Shown piece after piece: positions 17,908-26,980 of a stretch of DNA of 33,527 bases. The translations under genes were made by a program, and so were the position numbers. The stretch is from positions 31,520 to 65,046 of the forward strand of contig JASGCJ010000005.1 of assembly GCA_030054195.1 (NCBI GenBank), written 5' to 3'. The notes below the pieces were generated by a model, which did no database searches, was not told where the DNA came from, and worked only from the letters and a program-made list of their open reading frames with translations. The stretch is from Minisyncoccota bacterium. Lineage in GTDB: Bacteria; Verrucomicrobiota; Verrucomicrobiia; Methylacidiphilales; Verrucolacustridaceae. Each line of letters opens with the position of its first letter. Positions within the stretch are counted from its first letter, which is position 1.

Positions 17908-18652
17908 TCAATCGCCGGCCCGTCATCACCTGCCGGGTTAAAATAAGAAAGAATGCAGTTCCACTCAGGTAAAACACCACAGGCCGGGAGTCGAAGAGCC
18001 CCGCACTAAAGGAACGCATCTGCTCAAGGGTGAAAATATAATTCAACACCTCCCGCCATCCTGGATCCCTCACCAAATAACTCAGAAATCCCGCAAAGAA
18101 GAGCAAGGCGATCATCGTGAAGGAGATCATCGCCGCCACCGCTTGGTTTCGCGTCAAAACAGACGCAAATAACCCAATGGATAGGTAGAGCATTCCCACC
18201 AAAGTCACCATCAGGTAAGAAAAACCTAGGGGAATCCAAGCCACAGGCACCGCCTGATGTGTCACTAACTGAAAAATCGCCAACCCCAAAAGCGAGGGAA
18301 TCCAAAGCAGAAGATAAAAGAAAAGCACTCCAAAGAACTTAGCCAAAATCACATCCCCATCCTTCACAGGCGCTGTAAGCAACATCTCTATCGTTCCTGT
18401 CTTATACTCCTCCGAGAAAAGTCTCATTGTCAGAATCGGGACCAAAATAATCAGGAGAAACCAGAAATGGAAAATGTAGAAGTAAATCTGCATGACCGTG
18501 AACTCCTTCACGCCCTGCCCCAAATACGCCACACACTGGCTAAAGCTAAACCCATTGATCAGCGACATGCAGGTCAACAAGACCCACGCAATGGGTGAGT
18601 GCAGGATCGCTCCCACCTCCCTTTTCCAAAGAATCCATAAAGCACGCGTCAT
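17900..18652 (-). CDS. ABC-2 type transporter permease (GldF-like)
   Basis: A 250-residue integral membrane protein with about six helices, beginning LWILWKREVGAILHSPIAWV and containing the family segment RLFSEEYKTGTIEMLLTAPV. It would form the membrane channel together with the ATPase encoded 3 bp upstream and the GldG-like protein downstream. The length matches single-domain ABC-2 permeases. The substrate cannot be read from the sequence. Confidence 0.9.
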   Translation of the reverse strand: MTRALWILWKREVGAILHSPIAWVLLTCMSLINGFSFSQCVAYLGQGVKEFTVMQIYFYIFHFWFLLIILVPILTMRLFSEEYKTGTIEMLLTAPVKDGDVILAKFFGVLFFYLLLWIPSLLGLAIFQLVTHQAVPVAWIPLGFSYLMVTLVGMLYLSIGLFASVLTRNQAVAAMISFTMIALLFFAGFLSYLVRDPGWREVLNYIFTLEQMRSFSAGLFDSRPVVFYLSGTAFFLILTRQVMTGRRLNG

Positions 18653-18655
18653 AAA

Positions 18656-19582
18656 TTAATCCTGAGTCAGCTCCACAAACACATCTTCCAATCTCGCCTT
18701 CTCGCGCCGAAACTCCCGTAACGGCCACTGCTCCCGCTTGATCAAGCCGTCCACTTCACCTCGGATATCCTTACCGGGCGCGGCCGTTACCTCAAAGGAA
18801 ATCCAATCCCCCGCCCGATTTAACTCTGCCACCACACTCACCTCGGCAATTTTACCCAGCTTCTCTTTCGCCGAAGCGGGGTCTGCCTTCACCTCAATCT
18901 GTAAGGCTCCTGCCTGCACCCGCTTCTCCAAATTCGCCAAGGTGTCCGACGCCTCGATCTTGCCTTTATTGATGATAATCGCCCTCCCGCAAACCATCTC
19001 CACCTCGGACAAAATATGAGTGGAAAGAAGAATGGTCCTGTCTTTCCCCAGCTCTTTGATGAGCTCCCGAAACGATCGGATCTGATGTGGGTCCAATCCC
19101 GCAGTCGGCTCATCCAAAATCAGAAGCATCGGATTATGCACCAGCGCATCTGCCAGCCCCACCCTTTGACGAAATCCCTTGGAAAGCGAACCAATGATCT
19201 TTTTTCGGACATCGGTCAACCCACACTGATCCAGCACCAACCCAACCCGATGCGTGATATCCCCACGAGAGACTCGTTTCAATCGTCCTCGATACTCCAA
19301 AAACTCTTCCACCCTCATCTCAGGGTATAAAGGCACATTTTCAGGCATGTAACCGATCCTCTGCCTCACCAGGAGGCTTTCCTGCGGTAACTTGGCTCCC
19401 GCCACTTCGATCCGACCATCCGTCGGGGGCAGGTATCCTGTTAACATTCGCATCGTGGTCGATTTCCCTGCCCCATTCGGCCCCAAAAACCCCACCACCT
19501 CCCCTTTCTCGACCGAGAAAGTAATACCCCGGACCGCCTCCCCCCCCGCATATCTCTTGATTAAATTTTCAACTTGGATCAT
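18656..19582 (-). CDS. ABC transporter ATP-binding protein (GldA-like)
   Basis: An ATPase of about 308 residues. Walker A is GPNGAGKST, the signature is LSKGFRQRVGLADAL, Walker B is LLILDEPTAGLDP, and the switch His lies in LLSTHILSEVE. A C-terminal regulatory segment of about 90 residues ends RLEDVFVELTQD, typical of ATPases that pair with ABC-2 permeases. ATG 19582 (MIQVENLIKRY) is preferred over an upstream TTG. It is the first gene of the minus-strand block and diverges from parA, so the block's promoter should lie between 19583 and about 19658. Confidence 0.92.
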   Translation of the reverse strand: MIQVENLIKRYAGGEAVRGITFSVEKGEVVGFLGPNGAGKSTTMRMLTGYLPPTDGRIEVAGAKLPQESLLVRQRIGYMPENVPLYPEMRVEEFLEYRGRLKRVSRGDITHRVGLVLDQCGLTDVRKKIIGSLSKGFRQRVGLADALVHNPMLLILDEPTAGLDPHQIRSFRELIKELGKDRTILLSTHILSEVEMVCGRAIIINKGKIEASDTLANLEKRVQAGALQIEVKADPASAKEKLGKIAEVSVVAELNRAGDWISFEVTAAPGKDIRGEVDGLIKREQWPLREFRREKARLEDVFVELTQD

Positions 19583-19678
19583 AGCGAGTTTCAAATTTTA
19601 TAAACCTTATCCCAAAGGTCAAGTGAACCATTCGGGAAATCCTCTCGACATGGAGAGTTGCGCTCGTTTCCCTTGGGT

Positions 19679-20443
19679 GTGCGCATAGTTGCCGTTGTGA
19701 ATCAAAAAGGGGGCGTGGGAAAGACCACCACCGCCATTCATCTGGCCGCAGGTGCAGCCGAGGCGGGCCGTCGTGTTCTCCTAGTCGACCTTGATCCCCA
19801 AGCCAATGCCACCAGCGGGCTGGGTCTCGAGCACATCCCCGGAAAAAGCCTCTACCCCGTTCTGGTCGGTCGTGCCCGTGCATTGGATATGCTTCAACCC
19901 TCACGTCACACCAACCTCCAGATTCTGGCATCTGAACTAGACCTTGCAGGGGCCGAGATGGATCTCGCTGGGATGGAAAACCCGCTCATCCACGTCCGCC
20001 AAGCTCTCGATCCCCTGCGTCTGGATCCCGCTTTCGATCTGGTTATTCTCGACTGCCCGCCCAGCGTTGGCCTCCTCATGACCAGCGCCCTCGTCGCTGC
20101 AGAAAAGATTCTCGTACCCGTCCAGTGTGAATACTTCGCTTTGGAGGGAGTTGGAAAAATTCTCAACCTCGTGGAGCGAATCAAGCAAGGAGGCCAAAAT
20201 CCCAATCTGTCCGTTCTCGGAATCGTTCTGACCATGTACGATGCTCGCACACGCCTCAGCGAGCACGTCAGTCAAGATTTGCGTGGCCACCTAGGAGATC
20301 AGGTTCTTCAAACCATCATCCCAAGGTCCGTCCGTTTGGCTGAAGCACCCAGCCACGGGAAAACCATCTACGAATACGACAACTCAGGCGCCGCTGCCGC
20401 CAGCTACCGCCAACTCACCACCGAATTCCTGTCACGCTTATAA
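19679..20443 (+). CDS. parA: ParA/Soj family ATPase
   Basis: A ParA-type ATPase of about 254 residues with the deviant Walker A KGGVGKTTTAIHLA near the N-terminus, VLLVDLDPQANATSGLG, and VILDCPPSVGLLMTSALVAA. It also has YFALEGVGKI and the conserved C-terminal segment PRSVRLAEAPSHGKTIYEYD. It would act in chromosome segregation. GTG 19679 gives MRIVAVVNQKGG; TTG codons at 19658 and 19673 are alternatives, with GGAGAG at 19652-19657. No parB follows, and the next gene is convergent rpiA, whose coding sequence overlaps parA by 29 bp. Confidence 0.9.
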   Translation: MRIVAVVNQKGGVGKTTTAIHLAAGAAEAGRRVLLVDLDPQANATSGLGLEHIPGKSLYPVLVGRARALDMLQPSRHTNLQILASELDLAGAEMDLAGMENPLIHVRQALDPLRLDPAFDLVILDCPPSVGLLMTSALVAAEKILVPVQCEYFALEGVGKILNLVERIKQGGQNPNLSVLGIVLTMYDARTRLSEHVSQDLRGHLGDQVLQTIIPRSVRLAEAPSHGKTIYEYDNSGAAAASYRQLTTEFLSRL

Positions 20444-21110
20444 ACTGTTCCACCCCTTGGGGAGTTCCAACCAAGAGAAGATCCGCACGACGTTTTCCAA
20501 ACACACCCGCACAGATCACTCCAGGAATCCTTTCCAGTTCATTCTCTTTTTTTATGGGATTGGCAACTTTCCATCCGTGCACATCCAAAATATCCCCTCC
20601 GTTATCCGTAATAAAATTCTTCCGCCATACCGGACGACCTCCCCTCTTACGAATCTCCCTCGCCACCTGATTCCTTGCCATCGGCACAACCTCCAAGGGC
20701 ACAGGAAATTTCCCTAACCGCTTTACCAACTTCGACTCGTCCACGATACAGATGAACTTTTTCGCCGCTGTGGCAATGATCTTCTCCCTCGTCAACGCCC
20801 CCCCACCCCCCTTGATCAGCATCAGCTTCGGATCCACCTCATCTGCTCCATCCACATAAAGACTGACCTTTTTCGCCTGATTCAAATCCAAAACCCGAAT
20901 CCCTTTTTTCCGCAAGGCTCGTTCGGTCTCTTTCGAGCTCGGCACCGCCCCCCGCACCCACCCTTTTTTTAATCCTTGGATGAAATACATCGTCGTCGAA
21001 CCCGTCCCCACCCCCAGCACACAACCCTTAGGCACATAGGCTAAGGCCGCTTTCGCCGCCTCTTTTTTGAATGCCTTCTGATCCACCCTTCTTTTCTGTG
21101 ATTTTTCCAC
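20415..21110 (-). CDS. rpiA: Ribose-5-phosphate isomerase A
   Basis: A 231-residue enzyme interconverting ribose 5-phosphate and ribulose 5-phosphate in the pentose phosphate pathway. The family motifs occur in order: GVGTGSTTMYFIQGL, SSKETERALRKKGI, YVDGADEVDPKLMLIKGGGG with the catalytic acid, ALTREKIIA, and ITDNGGDILDV. Length is normal. The N-terminus is Lys-rich. It converges on parA with a 29-bp overlap of coding ends, and diverges from larC 24 bp away. Confidence 0.94.
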   Translation of the reverse strand: MEKSQKRRVDQKAFKKEAAKAALAYVPKGCVLGVGTGSTTMYFIQGLKKGWVRGAVPSSKETERALRKKGIRVLDLNQAKKVSLYVDGADEVDPKLMLIKGGGGALTREKIIATAAKKFICIVDESKLVKRLGKFPVPLEVVPMARNQVAREIRKRGGRPVWRKNFITDNGGDILDVHGWKVANPIKKENELERIPGVICAGVFGKRRADLLLVGTPQGVEQFISVTGIRW

Positions 21111-21134
21111 GAATGCGTCAATCTATCCTGAATC

Positions 21135-22355
21135 ATGTCTGCCACCCATCTCCATCTCGATTGTCCTTCCGGAATCAGCGGAGACATGTTTGCTGCCGCC
21201 CTCCTCGACCTCGGCGTGCCCCTCTCCCTCTTTCAAGACGCTATCCAAGGTCTTCACCTCCCGGAAAAAGTGATCCTGAAAACGGAGCGATCTCTCCGAG
21301 GTGGACTGGCCGGCACTCGCTTCCTTGTCGAGACCCCGCACGATCACGCCCATCACCATCATCACCACGCTGAACATAGCCATGATCACGGTCGCTCTTG
21401 GGCTCAGATCCGTACCCTCCTCCAAAACTCCCACCTCACTCCCCCCGTCAAAGAGACCGCCCTCAAAATCTTTCACCGCGTCGCCGAAGCCGAGGCCCGT
21501 CTTCACGGAAAACTGGTCGACGAAGTTCATTTTCACGAGGTCGGTGCAGTCGATTCGATCGTCGATATTGTCGTGGCCTCCATCGGCATCCATCATCTAG
21601 GCCTTCCACACGTTACCTCCTCCGTTCCGGTTGAAGGGACGGGCACGATCCAGTGTGCCCACGGCTCCTTCCCCCTTCCCGCTCCCGCCACTGCCGAGAT
21701 TTTAAGAGGAATCCCACTTCGCCAGATCGATGTTTCCGCTGAACTGACGACTCCGACGGGTGCCGCCATCCTCGCCCAACTTGTTCACCACTTCGGACCC
21801 CTCGAAAACTTTGCCGCGGAAAAAATCGGGTACGGACTCGGCACCCGCGACCTACCCGGTCGCCCAAACGTCCTTCGTGCCTTCCTTGGACACACCTCAA
21901 ACTCCCCCTCCTCTTCCCACGAATCGATTATCGAAATCCGAACTCATTTGGATGATATCACGGGCGAACACCTCGCCCACGCCATCGATCGCTTGATGGA
22001 AGCGGGAGCGCTCGACGCCTCCGTCCTCCCCCTCCTGATGAAAAAAGGCCGCCCCGGATATCTCCTCACCGTCCTCGCCCTTCCCAAAGATTCGGAACAC
22101 CTTGCCTCTTTGGTACTCCGTGAAACCACCGCCTTTGGTCTTCGCATCGAACGGGTCGAACGCCGAACCCTCCGTCGCGAAGAAAAAACCGTCCCCACCC
22201 CCTATGGCCCCATCCGCGTCAAACTGGGCTACCTCGACGATTCCCCAGTCCAGATTCATCCTTCCGATGACGATTGCCGAAAGTCCGCCATCTCCGCTTC
22301 CGTCTCCCATGCTGATGTTGCCGCAGCCGCCCGCTCCGCCGCCCGTTCTGCCTAA
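21135..22355 (+). CDS. larC: Nickel-pincer cofactor nickel insertase LarC
   Basis: A 406-residue LarC (DUF111) protein. LarC inserts nickel into the pyridinium bisthiocarboxylate mononucleotide to finish the cofactor of lactate racemase and related enzymes. Seen: DCPSGISGDMFAAALLDLG at the N-terminus, a His-rich stretch (about residues 69-86) likely to bind metal, VHFHEVGAVDSIVDIV, and ELTTPTGAAILAQL. The C-terminal half has the family's IIEIRTHLDDITGEHLAHAI. No larA, larB or larE is in the window. The stop overlaps that of the convergent DUF429 gene. Several family members are full length without a known pathway partner beside them. Confidence 0.9.
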   Translation: MSATHLHLDCPSGISGDMFAAALLDLGVPLSLFQDAIQGLHLPEKVILKTERSLRGGLAGTRFLVETPHDHAHHHHHHAEHSHDHGRSWAQIRTLLQNSHLTPPVKETALKIFHRVAEAEARLHGKLVDEVHFHEVGAVDSIVDIVVASIGIHHLGLPHVTSSVPVEGTGTIQCAHGSFPLPAPATAEILRGIPLRQIDVSAELTTPTGAAILAQLVHHFGPLENFAAEKIGYGLGTRDLPGRPNVLRAFLGHTSNSPSSSHESIIEIRTHLDDITGEHLAHAIDRLMEAGALDASVLPLLMKKGRPGYLLTVLALPKDSEHLASLVLRETTAFGLRIERVERRTLRREEKTVPTPYGPIRVKLGYLDDSPVQIHPSDDDCRKSAISASVSHADVAAAARSAARSA

Positions 22356-23083
22356 CCCTCTCTTGCCGCCCCCTCCTCTGGCAGGAGAATAAATCCCGTC
22401 TTTAAATCGCCAATGACCTCGCTCCGCTTCCCGCGGTGCATCGAGTGCCACATTCCGATCAACGCACAAAAAAGGGCATCCGTCCGATCCTCCACAGGCT
22501 TGCTCCATTTTTGTCTGAGCAGATTCCTCGTTTCTTGATTGAGCGTAAGGCCTGGAAAACGTTGTTTCATAAGTTTTCGCATCAACCCCTGCAACCTTCG
22601 AAACTCCTTCCTTCGTTCCACCACACTTCCTTTCTTATACTTGATGATCCTAGGCAACCCGAACATTCGAACCATGGCAGGATGCGGATACACCTCGGCA
22701 GCCGTTTTTTTCACCTTTCCTACCTCCCACCCAATGGAGAAACCTTTTCGGGCAAGCAATCGGGCAACTCGGGTCGGACGAGGGCAGCGACTGGTGTTGG
22801 CAGGATGACATGCTGCGTGTTGACGATGAAACATTCGGTGCGTTAACCGATCCACAGGCCTCGTTCCCGTACGATTCGGGCAAACAATCGGTGCATCCAC
22901 CGTGACAAACACAGTTTGGTAATTCCGACTTGTTTCCTCGAGCAACCTCATCAACTCCCGATCCCCTTGTGGATACCCAAACCCCAGCACCTTCCCTCGA
23001 TTCCCTGTCGATTCCAGAAAACAGACTCCGTCATGTTTTTTCTCGCCCCAAGCGAGATCCACCCCGATAAGCAAAACCTTCAT
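22352..23083 (-). CDS. DUF429 family predicted RNase H-like nuclease
   Basis: A 243-residue protein of the DUF429 family. It begins LLIGVDLAWGEKKHDGVCFL, with the first acidic residue of an RNase H-like fold. It has VFVTVDAPIVCPN with a second acid, AEVYPHPAMVRMFGLPRI, and DRTDALFCALIGMWH near the C-terminus. The substrate is unknown for the family. Several Cys and His residues lie around HRMFHRQHAACHPANTSRCP. It starts ATG 23083, diverging from zupT 95 bp away, and its stop overlaps the larC stop. Confidence 0.82.
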   Translation of the reverse strand: MKVLLIGVDLAWGEKKHDGVCFLESTGNRGKVLGFGYPQGDRELMRLLEETSRNYQTVFVTVDAPIVCPNRTGTRPVDRLTHRMFHRQHAACHPANTSRCPRPTRVARLLARKGFSIGWEVGKVKKTAAEVYPHPAMVRMFGLPRIIKYKKGSVVERRKEFRRLQGLMRKLMKQRFPGLTLNQETRNLLRQKWSKPVEDRTDALFCALIGMWHSMHRGKRSEVIGDLKTGFILLPEEGAAREG

Positions 23084-23178
23084 CGTTTTATTCTCTCACC
23101 CGTTTCTTGAGATCGAAAGCCAGAACGACCTATTCCCGCCTCGCATTTTGGAGTTCAATTCCCTTAAGATAAATCATC

Positions 23179-24021
23179 ATGCAAACTGGTTCTCTCTGGA
23201 TCGCTTTCGGACTAACACTCTTTGCAGGTATGGCCACCGGAATTGGTAGCGCCATTGCCTTCCTTGCCAAGCAGACAAACCATCGCTTTCTATCTGTATC
23301 CACCGGTTTTTCCGCAGGAGTTATGCTCTACGTGTCTTTTGTTGAAATTTTTCAGAAAGGTGCCGCCTCCCTAACCCAAGCCTATGGGCCGGTCCAAGGA
23401 GTCTGGATGAATGTGGGTTTCTTCTTTTTTGGAATTCTTCTCGTTGGCCTGATCGATAATTTCATCCCTGAGAAACAGAATCCGCATGAACAACCGCCTG
23501 CATCCGCTTTAGCCCCCCTTCACGCCCCGCACGCCACCATCCCACACCGCAACCATAAGAAACTCCTACGTATGGCAATGTTCACGGCATTCGCCATCGC
23601 TCTTCACAATTTTCCAGAGGGGCTAGCCACTTTTCTTGCTGCCCTTGAAAACCCAAAAGTAGGCGTGGCCATTGCCATCGCGATCGCTCTCCACAACATT
23701 CCCGAAGGAATTAGCGTCTCCGTTCCCCTTTTCTACGCCACGGGAAGCCGGACCAAGGCTTTCACCTACTCTTTTCTCAGCGGGCTTGCCGAACCCGTAG
23801 GTGCCGCCATCGGCTACTTTGGCCTACGCTGGATTACGGGGGGCGAAATTACTTCCCAAGTCATGGGCGCCTGCTTTGCCGGAGTTGCTGGGATTATGGT
23901 TTACATCAGCCTCGACGAGCTTCTCCCCACCAGCCGTGCCTATGGCAAGGGTCACGATAGCCTTCTCGGCCTTGTCGCTGGAATGGTGGTCATGGCGATC
24001 AGCCTACTGCTGATCAAGTGA
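23179..24021 (+). CDS. zupT: ZIP-family divalent metal transporter ZupT
   Basis: A 280-residue membrane protein with eight predicted helices. The metal-site helices are plain: [17 protein letters not shown] in TM4 and [18 protein letters not shown] in TM5. ZupT imports zinc and some other divalent cations across the inner membrane. The variable cytoplasmic loop (about residues 95-130) is His/Pro-rich ([18 protein letters not shown]). No Zur-like palindrome was recognised upstream. It ends 7 bp before the convergent serS stop. Confidence 0.93.
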   Translation: MQTGSLWIAFGLTLFAGMATGIGSAIAFLAKQTNHRFLSVSTGFSAGVMLYVSFVEIFQKGAASLTQAYGPVQGVWMNVGFFFFGILLVGLIDNFIPEKQNPHEQPPASALAPLHAPHATIPHRNHKKLLRMAMFTAFAIALHNFPEGLATFLAALENPKVGVAIAIAIALHNIPEGISVSVPLFYATGSRTKAFTYSFLSGLAEPVGAAIGYFGLRWITGGEITSQVMGACFAGVAGIMVYISLDELLPTSRAYGKGHDSLLGLVAGMVVMAISLLLIK

Positions 24022-24028
24022 AAGTGAT

Positions 24029-25324
24029 TTAGGGTTTCGGCTTACTAAGCTCTTTTCCAATCCTGTCGGAACCAAAAATCGAACGCAGAGTCTCTGGAAT
24101 GGTGACTCCACCCTCTTGAGTCTGATACGTCTCCACCAGCGCAATAAAAAGACGAGCCAAGGCCGTTCCCGAACCATTTAACGTGTGGCACGGGCGGTTC
24201 TTTCCGTCCGCCCCCTTAAACCTCAATCCCATCCGCCTCGCCTGAAAATCCATAAAGTTACTGCAAGACGACACCTCCAGAAACTGCCCCATGCCAGGTG
24301 CCCAAACTTCCAAATCATAACACCGCGCGGCACCAAACCCGATATCCCCCGTGCAAAGCTCAATCTTTCGATAGTGCAATCCCAACTTCCGCAAGACCGA
24401 TTCCGCATGCTGACAAAGCTCTTCCAGCGCCTTCATTGACCGATCCGGATGTTCGATCCAAACCAATTCCACTTTGTCGAACTGATGCATCCTTCCTAAT
24501 CCCCGAGTTTCCTTGCCCGCACTCCCCGCCTCTCTTCGAAAACAGGGCGTGTAAGCTGCATATTTTTTCGGGAGATCCCCCTCGGTCAAAATCTCATCCC
24601 GATGCAGATTGGTCACCGGAACTTCAGCCGTCGGCACGAGAAAAAGTTCGCCCCCCTCCACCGCATACAGATCCTCCCGAAATTTCGGCAACTGCCCCGT
24701 CCCCACCATGCTCGACTCTCGGACCAAAAACGGCGGTGAAACCTCAGTATATCCATGCTCCCCGCTGTGTAGATTCAACATCCAACTAATCAAACTCCTC
24801 TCCAACCGGGCACCCTCTCCCCGATACACTGCAAACCCACTTCCTGAAACTTTGGCCGAAGCGGCAAAATCCAAAATCCCCAGTGCCTCCCCTAAAGCCA
24901 CATGATCCTTCGGTTTAAAATCAAACTTCTTGGGTTCACCCCATGTCGAAACCACAGGGTTCTCTGCCGCCGTACTTCCCTTCGGGCACCCCTCCCAAGG
25001 AAGATTTGGGATGGAAAGCAACAAACCCTCCTGCTTCGCCTCCACTTCCGCCGCCTGCTTGTCCAACTCCGCAATCCGATCCGACTTCTCCTTCATTCCA
25101 GCCAAAAGATCATCCGCTGATTCCTTCTTTGCCTTCCGTACCCCCACTTCCTTGCTGATCGCATTTCGTTCCGCCTTCAACTTTTCCACTTCTCCCAAAA
25201 GTCGTCGCCGCTCCTCATCCACCTCCAAAACTTTGTCCAAACCGTCCGCTGCACCCATTCCGCGGGTGAGCAATCGTTGACGTACAGCCTCCGACTCCTT
25301 TCGAATCAGTCCAATATCGAGCAT
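24029..25324 (-). CDS. serS: Seryl-tRNA synthetase
   Basis: A 431-residue class II synthetase that charges tRNA-Ser. It starts MLDIGLIRKESEAVRQRL, the standard N-terminus; the long N-terminal coiled-coil arm (about residues 30-105) is rich in Lys/Glu. Motif 2 is seen as CFRREAGSAGKETRGLGRMH and motif 3 as NGSGTALARLFIALVETYQ. ATG 25324 is chosen because the longer frame (to 25495) adds basic, non-conserved residues and would overlap the divergent ppx-like gene. I see no T-box leader. Confidence 0.96.
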   Translation of the reverse strand: MLDIGLIRKESEAVRQRLLTRGMGAADGLDKVLEVDEERRRLLGEVEKLKAERNAISKEVGVRKAKKESADDLLAGMKEKSDRIAELDKQAAEVEAKQEGLLLSIPNLPWEGCPKGSTAAENPVVSTWGEPKKFDFKPKDHVALGEALGILDFAASAKVSGSGFAVYRGEGARLERSLISWMLNLHSGEHGYTEVSPPFLVRESSMVGTGQLPKFREDLYAVEGGELFLVPTAEVPVTNLHRDEILTEGDLPKKYAAYTPCFRREAGSAGKETRGLGRMHQFDKVELVWIEHPDRSMKALEELCQHAESVLRKLGLHYRKIELCTGDIGFGAARCYDLEVWAPGMGQFLEVSSCSNFMDFQARRMGLRFKGADGKNRPCHTLNGSGTALARLFIALVETYQTQEGGVTIPETLRSIFGSDRIGKELSKPKP

Positions 25325-25409
25325 CCTTCCATTCAACCTATTCCCAGCCCGTCCGTCGAGACTCGGCAAAGGCTTTGCCGTCCGACATAGAAACGGCTTT
25401 AACCTACGT

Positions 25410-26351
25410 GTGGCTAATCTCCCTTTCCGCGGCGCCGTCCTCGACCTCGGCTCCAACACATTCAAACTTCTCCTTGCCGAACAGGCCGGCTCCATCCTGC
25501 GGATTCATCATGAAAAAGCTTATCCCGTTCGTCTCGGGGAGGGAGTGGCCCTGTCCGGCCGCCTTCAACCCTCCGCTCGACGCCGTGCCCTGTCCGTTCT
25601 TCGCCAGCTTCAGCGTAAAATACGCGCCTTTCACCCCGACCAAACTCTCGCCGTCGGTACAGGCACCCTTCGCCGCGCAAAGAACTCCAAATCCTTTCTC
25701 CTTCCTGCATCCAACATTCTAAAAAAGCCGATTCGGCTTCTGAGCGGTCACGAGGAGGGTCGAGTAATCGCGCTCGCCGCCCGTACCCTCTCCTCCACCA
25801 AGAGCCCCCGCTTTCATATCGATCTGGGTGGCGGAAGCATCGAGATCATCGACTCCCTGCGTCCTACCCGCCCGAAGATTTTCAGCCTGAACCTTGGCTG
25901 TGTAGCCGTTCGCGACACTCTTCTCTCTCAACACCCCCCCTCACCCCACCAATGGATCCAGGCCTTTCACTCCATCCGCAACGCCTTAAAAAAGATTCCA
26001 GTTCCAACTCGAAAATCTCATGCCACTTTCTCGGGCGGAACAGGTCACGCCTACGCTTGCCTTATCCGACGTAAAAATATGAAAGCTCGGAAACTTGAGG
26101 GATTCTCTCTTTCCCTTTCGACTCTCGAATCCCTCATCCTCCGACTGCTTCCTCTCTCCCTCCCCCAACTTCGCGCCCTACCCGGCATGCCCACCGATCG
26201 CGCCTCTCTCGCCTTGCCCGCTTTTCTCGTCCTACGCGAAACGATGCTTCGACTCCGTCTTTCCTGTGTCCAACTCACCACTCACGGACTTCGGTATGGC
26301 GTCTGGCTCGACTCCCTCGCTCCCTGCCCTATCCGTAAAATTGTTCGATGA
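25410..26351 (+). CDS. Ppx/GppA-family phosphatase, catalytic domains only
   Basis: A 313-residue protein covering the two actin-like domains of exopolyphosphatase/guanosine pentaphosphate phosphohydrolase. Seen: VLDLGSNTFKLLLAE (phosphate loop), VGTGTLRRAKNSKSFL, LLSGHEEGRVIALAA, FHIDLGGGSIEIID, and FSGGTGHAYA. Classic Ppx enzymes are about 500 residues with a C-terminal HD domain; here that part is a separate gene, starting within this one's stop (ATGA). The start is GTG 25410, with another GTG two bases earlier in a different frame. It heads a six-gene chain and is likely to act on polyphosphate or (p)ppGpp. Confidence 0.88.
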   Translation: MANLPFRGAVLDLGSNTFKLLLAEQAGSILRIHHEKAYPVRLGEGVALSGRLQPSARRRALSVLRQLQRKIRAFHPDQTLAVGTGTLRRAKNSKSFLLPASNILKKPIRLLSGHEEGRVIALAARTLSSTKSPRFHIDLGGGSIEIIDSLRPTRPKIFSLNLGCVAVRDTLLSQHPPSPHQWIQAFHSIRNALKKIPVPTRKSHATFSGGTGHAYACLIRRKNMKARKLEGFSLSLSTLESLILRLLPLSLPQLRALPGMPTDRASLALPAFLVLRETMLRLRLSCVQLTTHGLRYGVWLDSLAPCPIRKIVR

Positions 26352-26941
26352 TCCCCAATACCCCCATCACCCGCCAAGCCACAGCCCTGATGGAGCGGCT
26401 CGAGAGAGAGCCCCAGCACGTACGCCATGTCACCTTCTGGTCTATTTTCCTATTTGAAAAACTCGCCTCCCTTCATCAACTTTCAAAACAGGAGCTCGAG
26501 CTTCTGGTTGCGGGCTCCCTTCTCCACGACATCGGTTGGTCCACCGCCACCGAAGAGCGCCCCCACCACAAGGAATCCGCCCGACTCATTCGCGAACACA
26601 CATGGAAAGATCTTTCCCATTCTCAAACCGATTTCATTGCCCTACTCGCCCGCTATCACCGCAAAAGCATTCCCTCCCCAACCCACCGCCGGTATGTGAA
26701 CCTCCCAAAAAAGAGAAAGAGTCACCTGCATTTTCTTGCAGGTATCCTTCGCGTGGCCGATGCCCTCGATCGTTCCCACTGCCAAAGTCTTCACCCTGCC
26801 GACCTTGAAATTCGTCCAGGAGTCTGCCTGATTCATATTACAGGCACAGACACAGGGGAGGCCCAATTCGGAATCGAGCGTAAAGGAGACCTTTTTCAAC
26901 AAGCTTTTGGGCACCAACCCTTCCTCAAACCTGTCTCCTAG
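26348..26941 (+). CDS. HD-domain protein, equivalent of the Ppx C-terminal domain
   Basis: A 197-residue protein. It has the HD metal-site residues: H in VRHVTFWSIFLFEKL, HD in AGSLLHDIGW, HH in PHHKESARLI, and D in LRVADALDRSHC. The order LLHDIGW, HHKESA, ARYHRKS and ILRVADALDRSH is that of the C-terminal region of full-length Ppx/GppA enzymes. The ATG overlaps the stop of the preceding phosphatase gene by 4 bp, so the two are likely made together and may associate. A free-standing phosphohydrolase role is the alternative. Confidence 0.85.
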   Translation: MIPNTPITRQATALMERLEREPQHVRHVTFWSIFLFEKLASLHQLSKQELELLVAGSLLHDIGWSTATEERPHHKESARLIREHTWKDLSHSQTDFIALLARYHRKSIPSPTHRRYVNLPKKRKSHLHFLAGILRVADALDRSHCQSLHPADLEIRPGVCLIHITGTDTGEAQFGIERKGDLFQQAFGHQPFLKPVS

Positions 26942-26980
26942 CGGAATGGCACGCCGGCCCAGTTCTGCTTAACTATCCCC

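Noticed and set aside
21897-22508. 203-residue Gly-rich minus-strand ORF
   Set aside because: Antisense to larC and out of frame with the DUF429 gene; low complexity.
25325-25495. Longer N-terminus for serS
   Set aside because: The added residues are not like SerRS, and the extension would overlap the divergent phosphatase gene. MLDIGLIRKE is the normal start.
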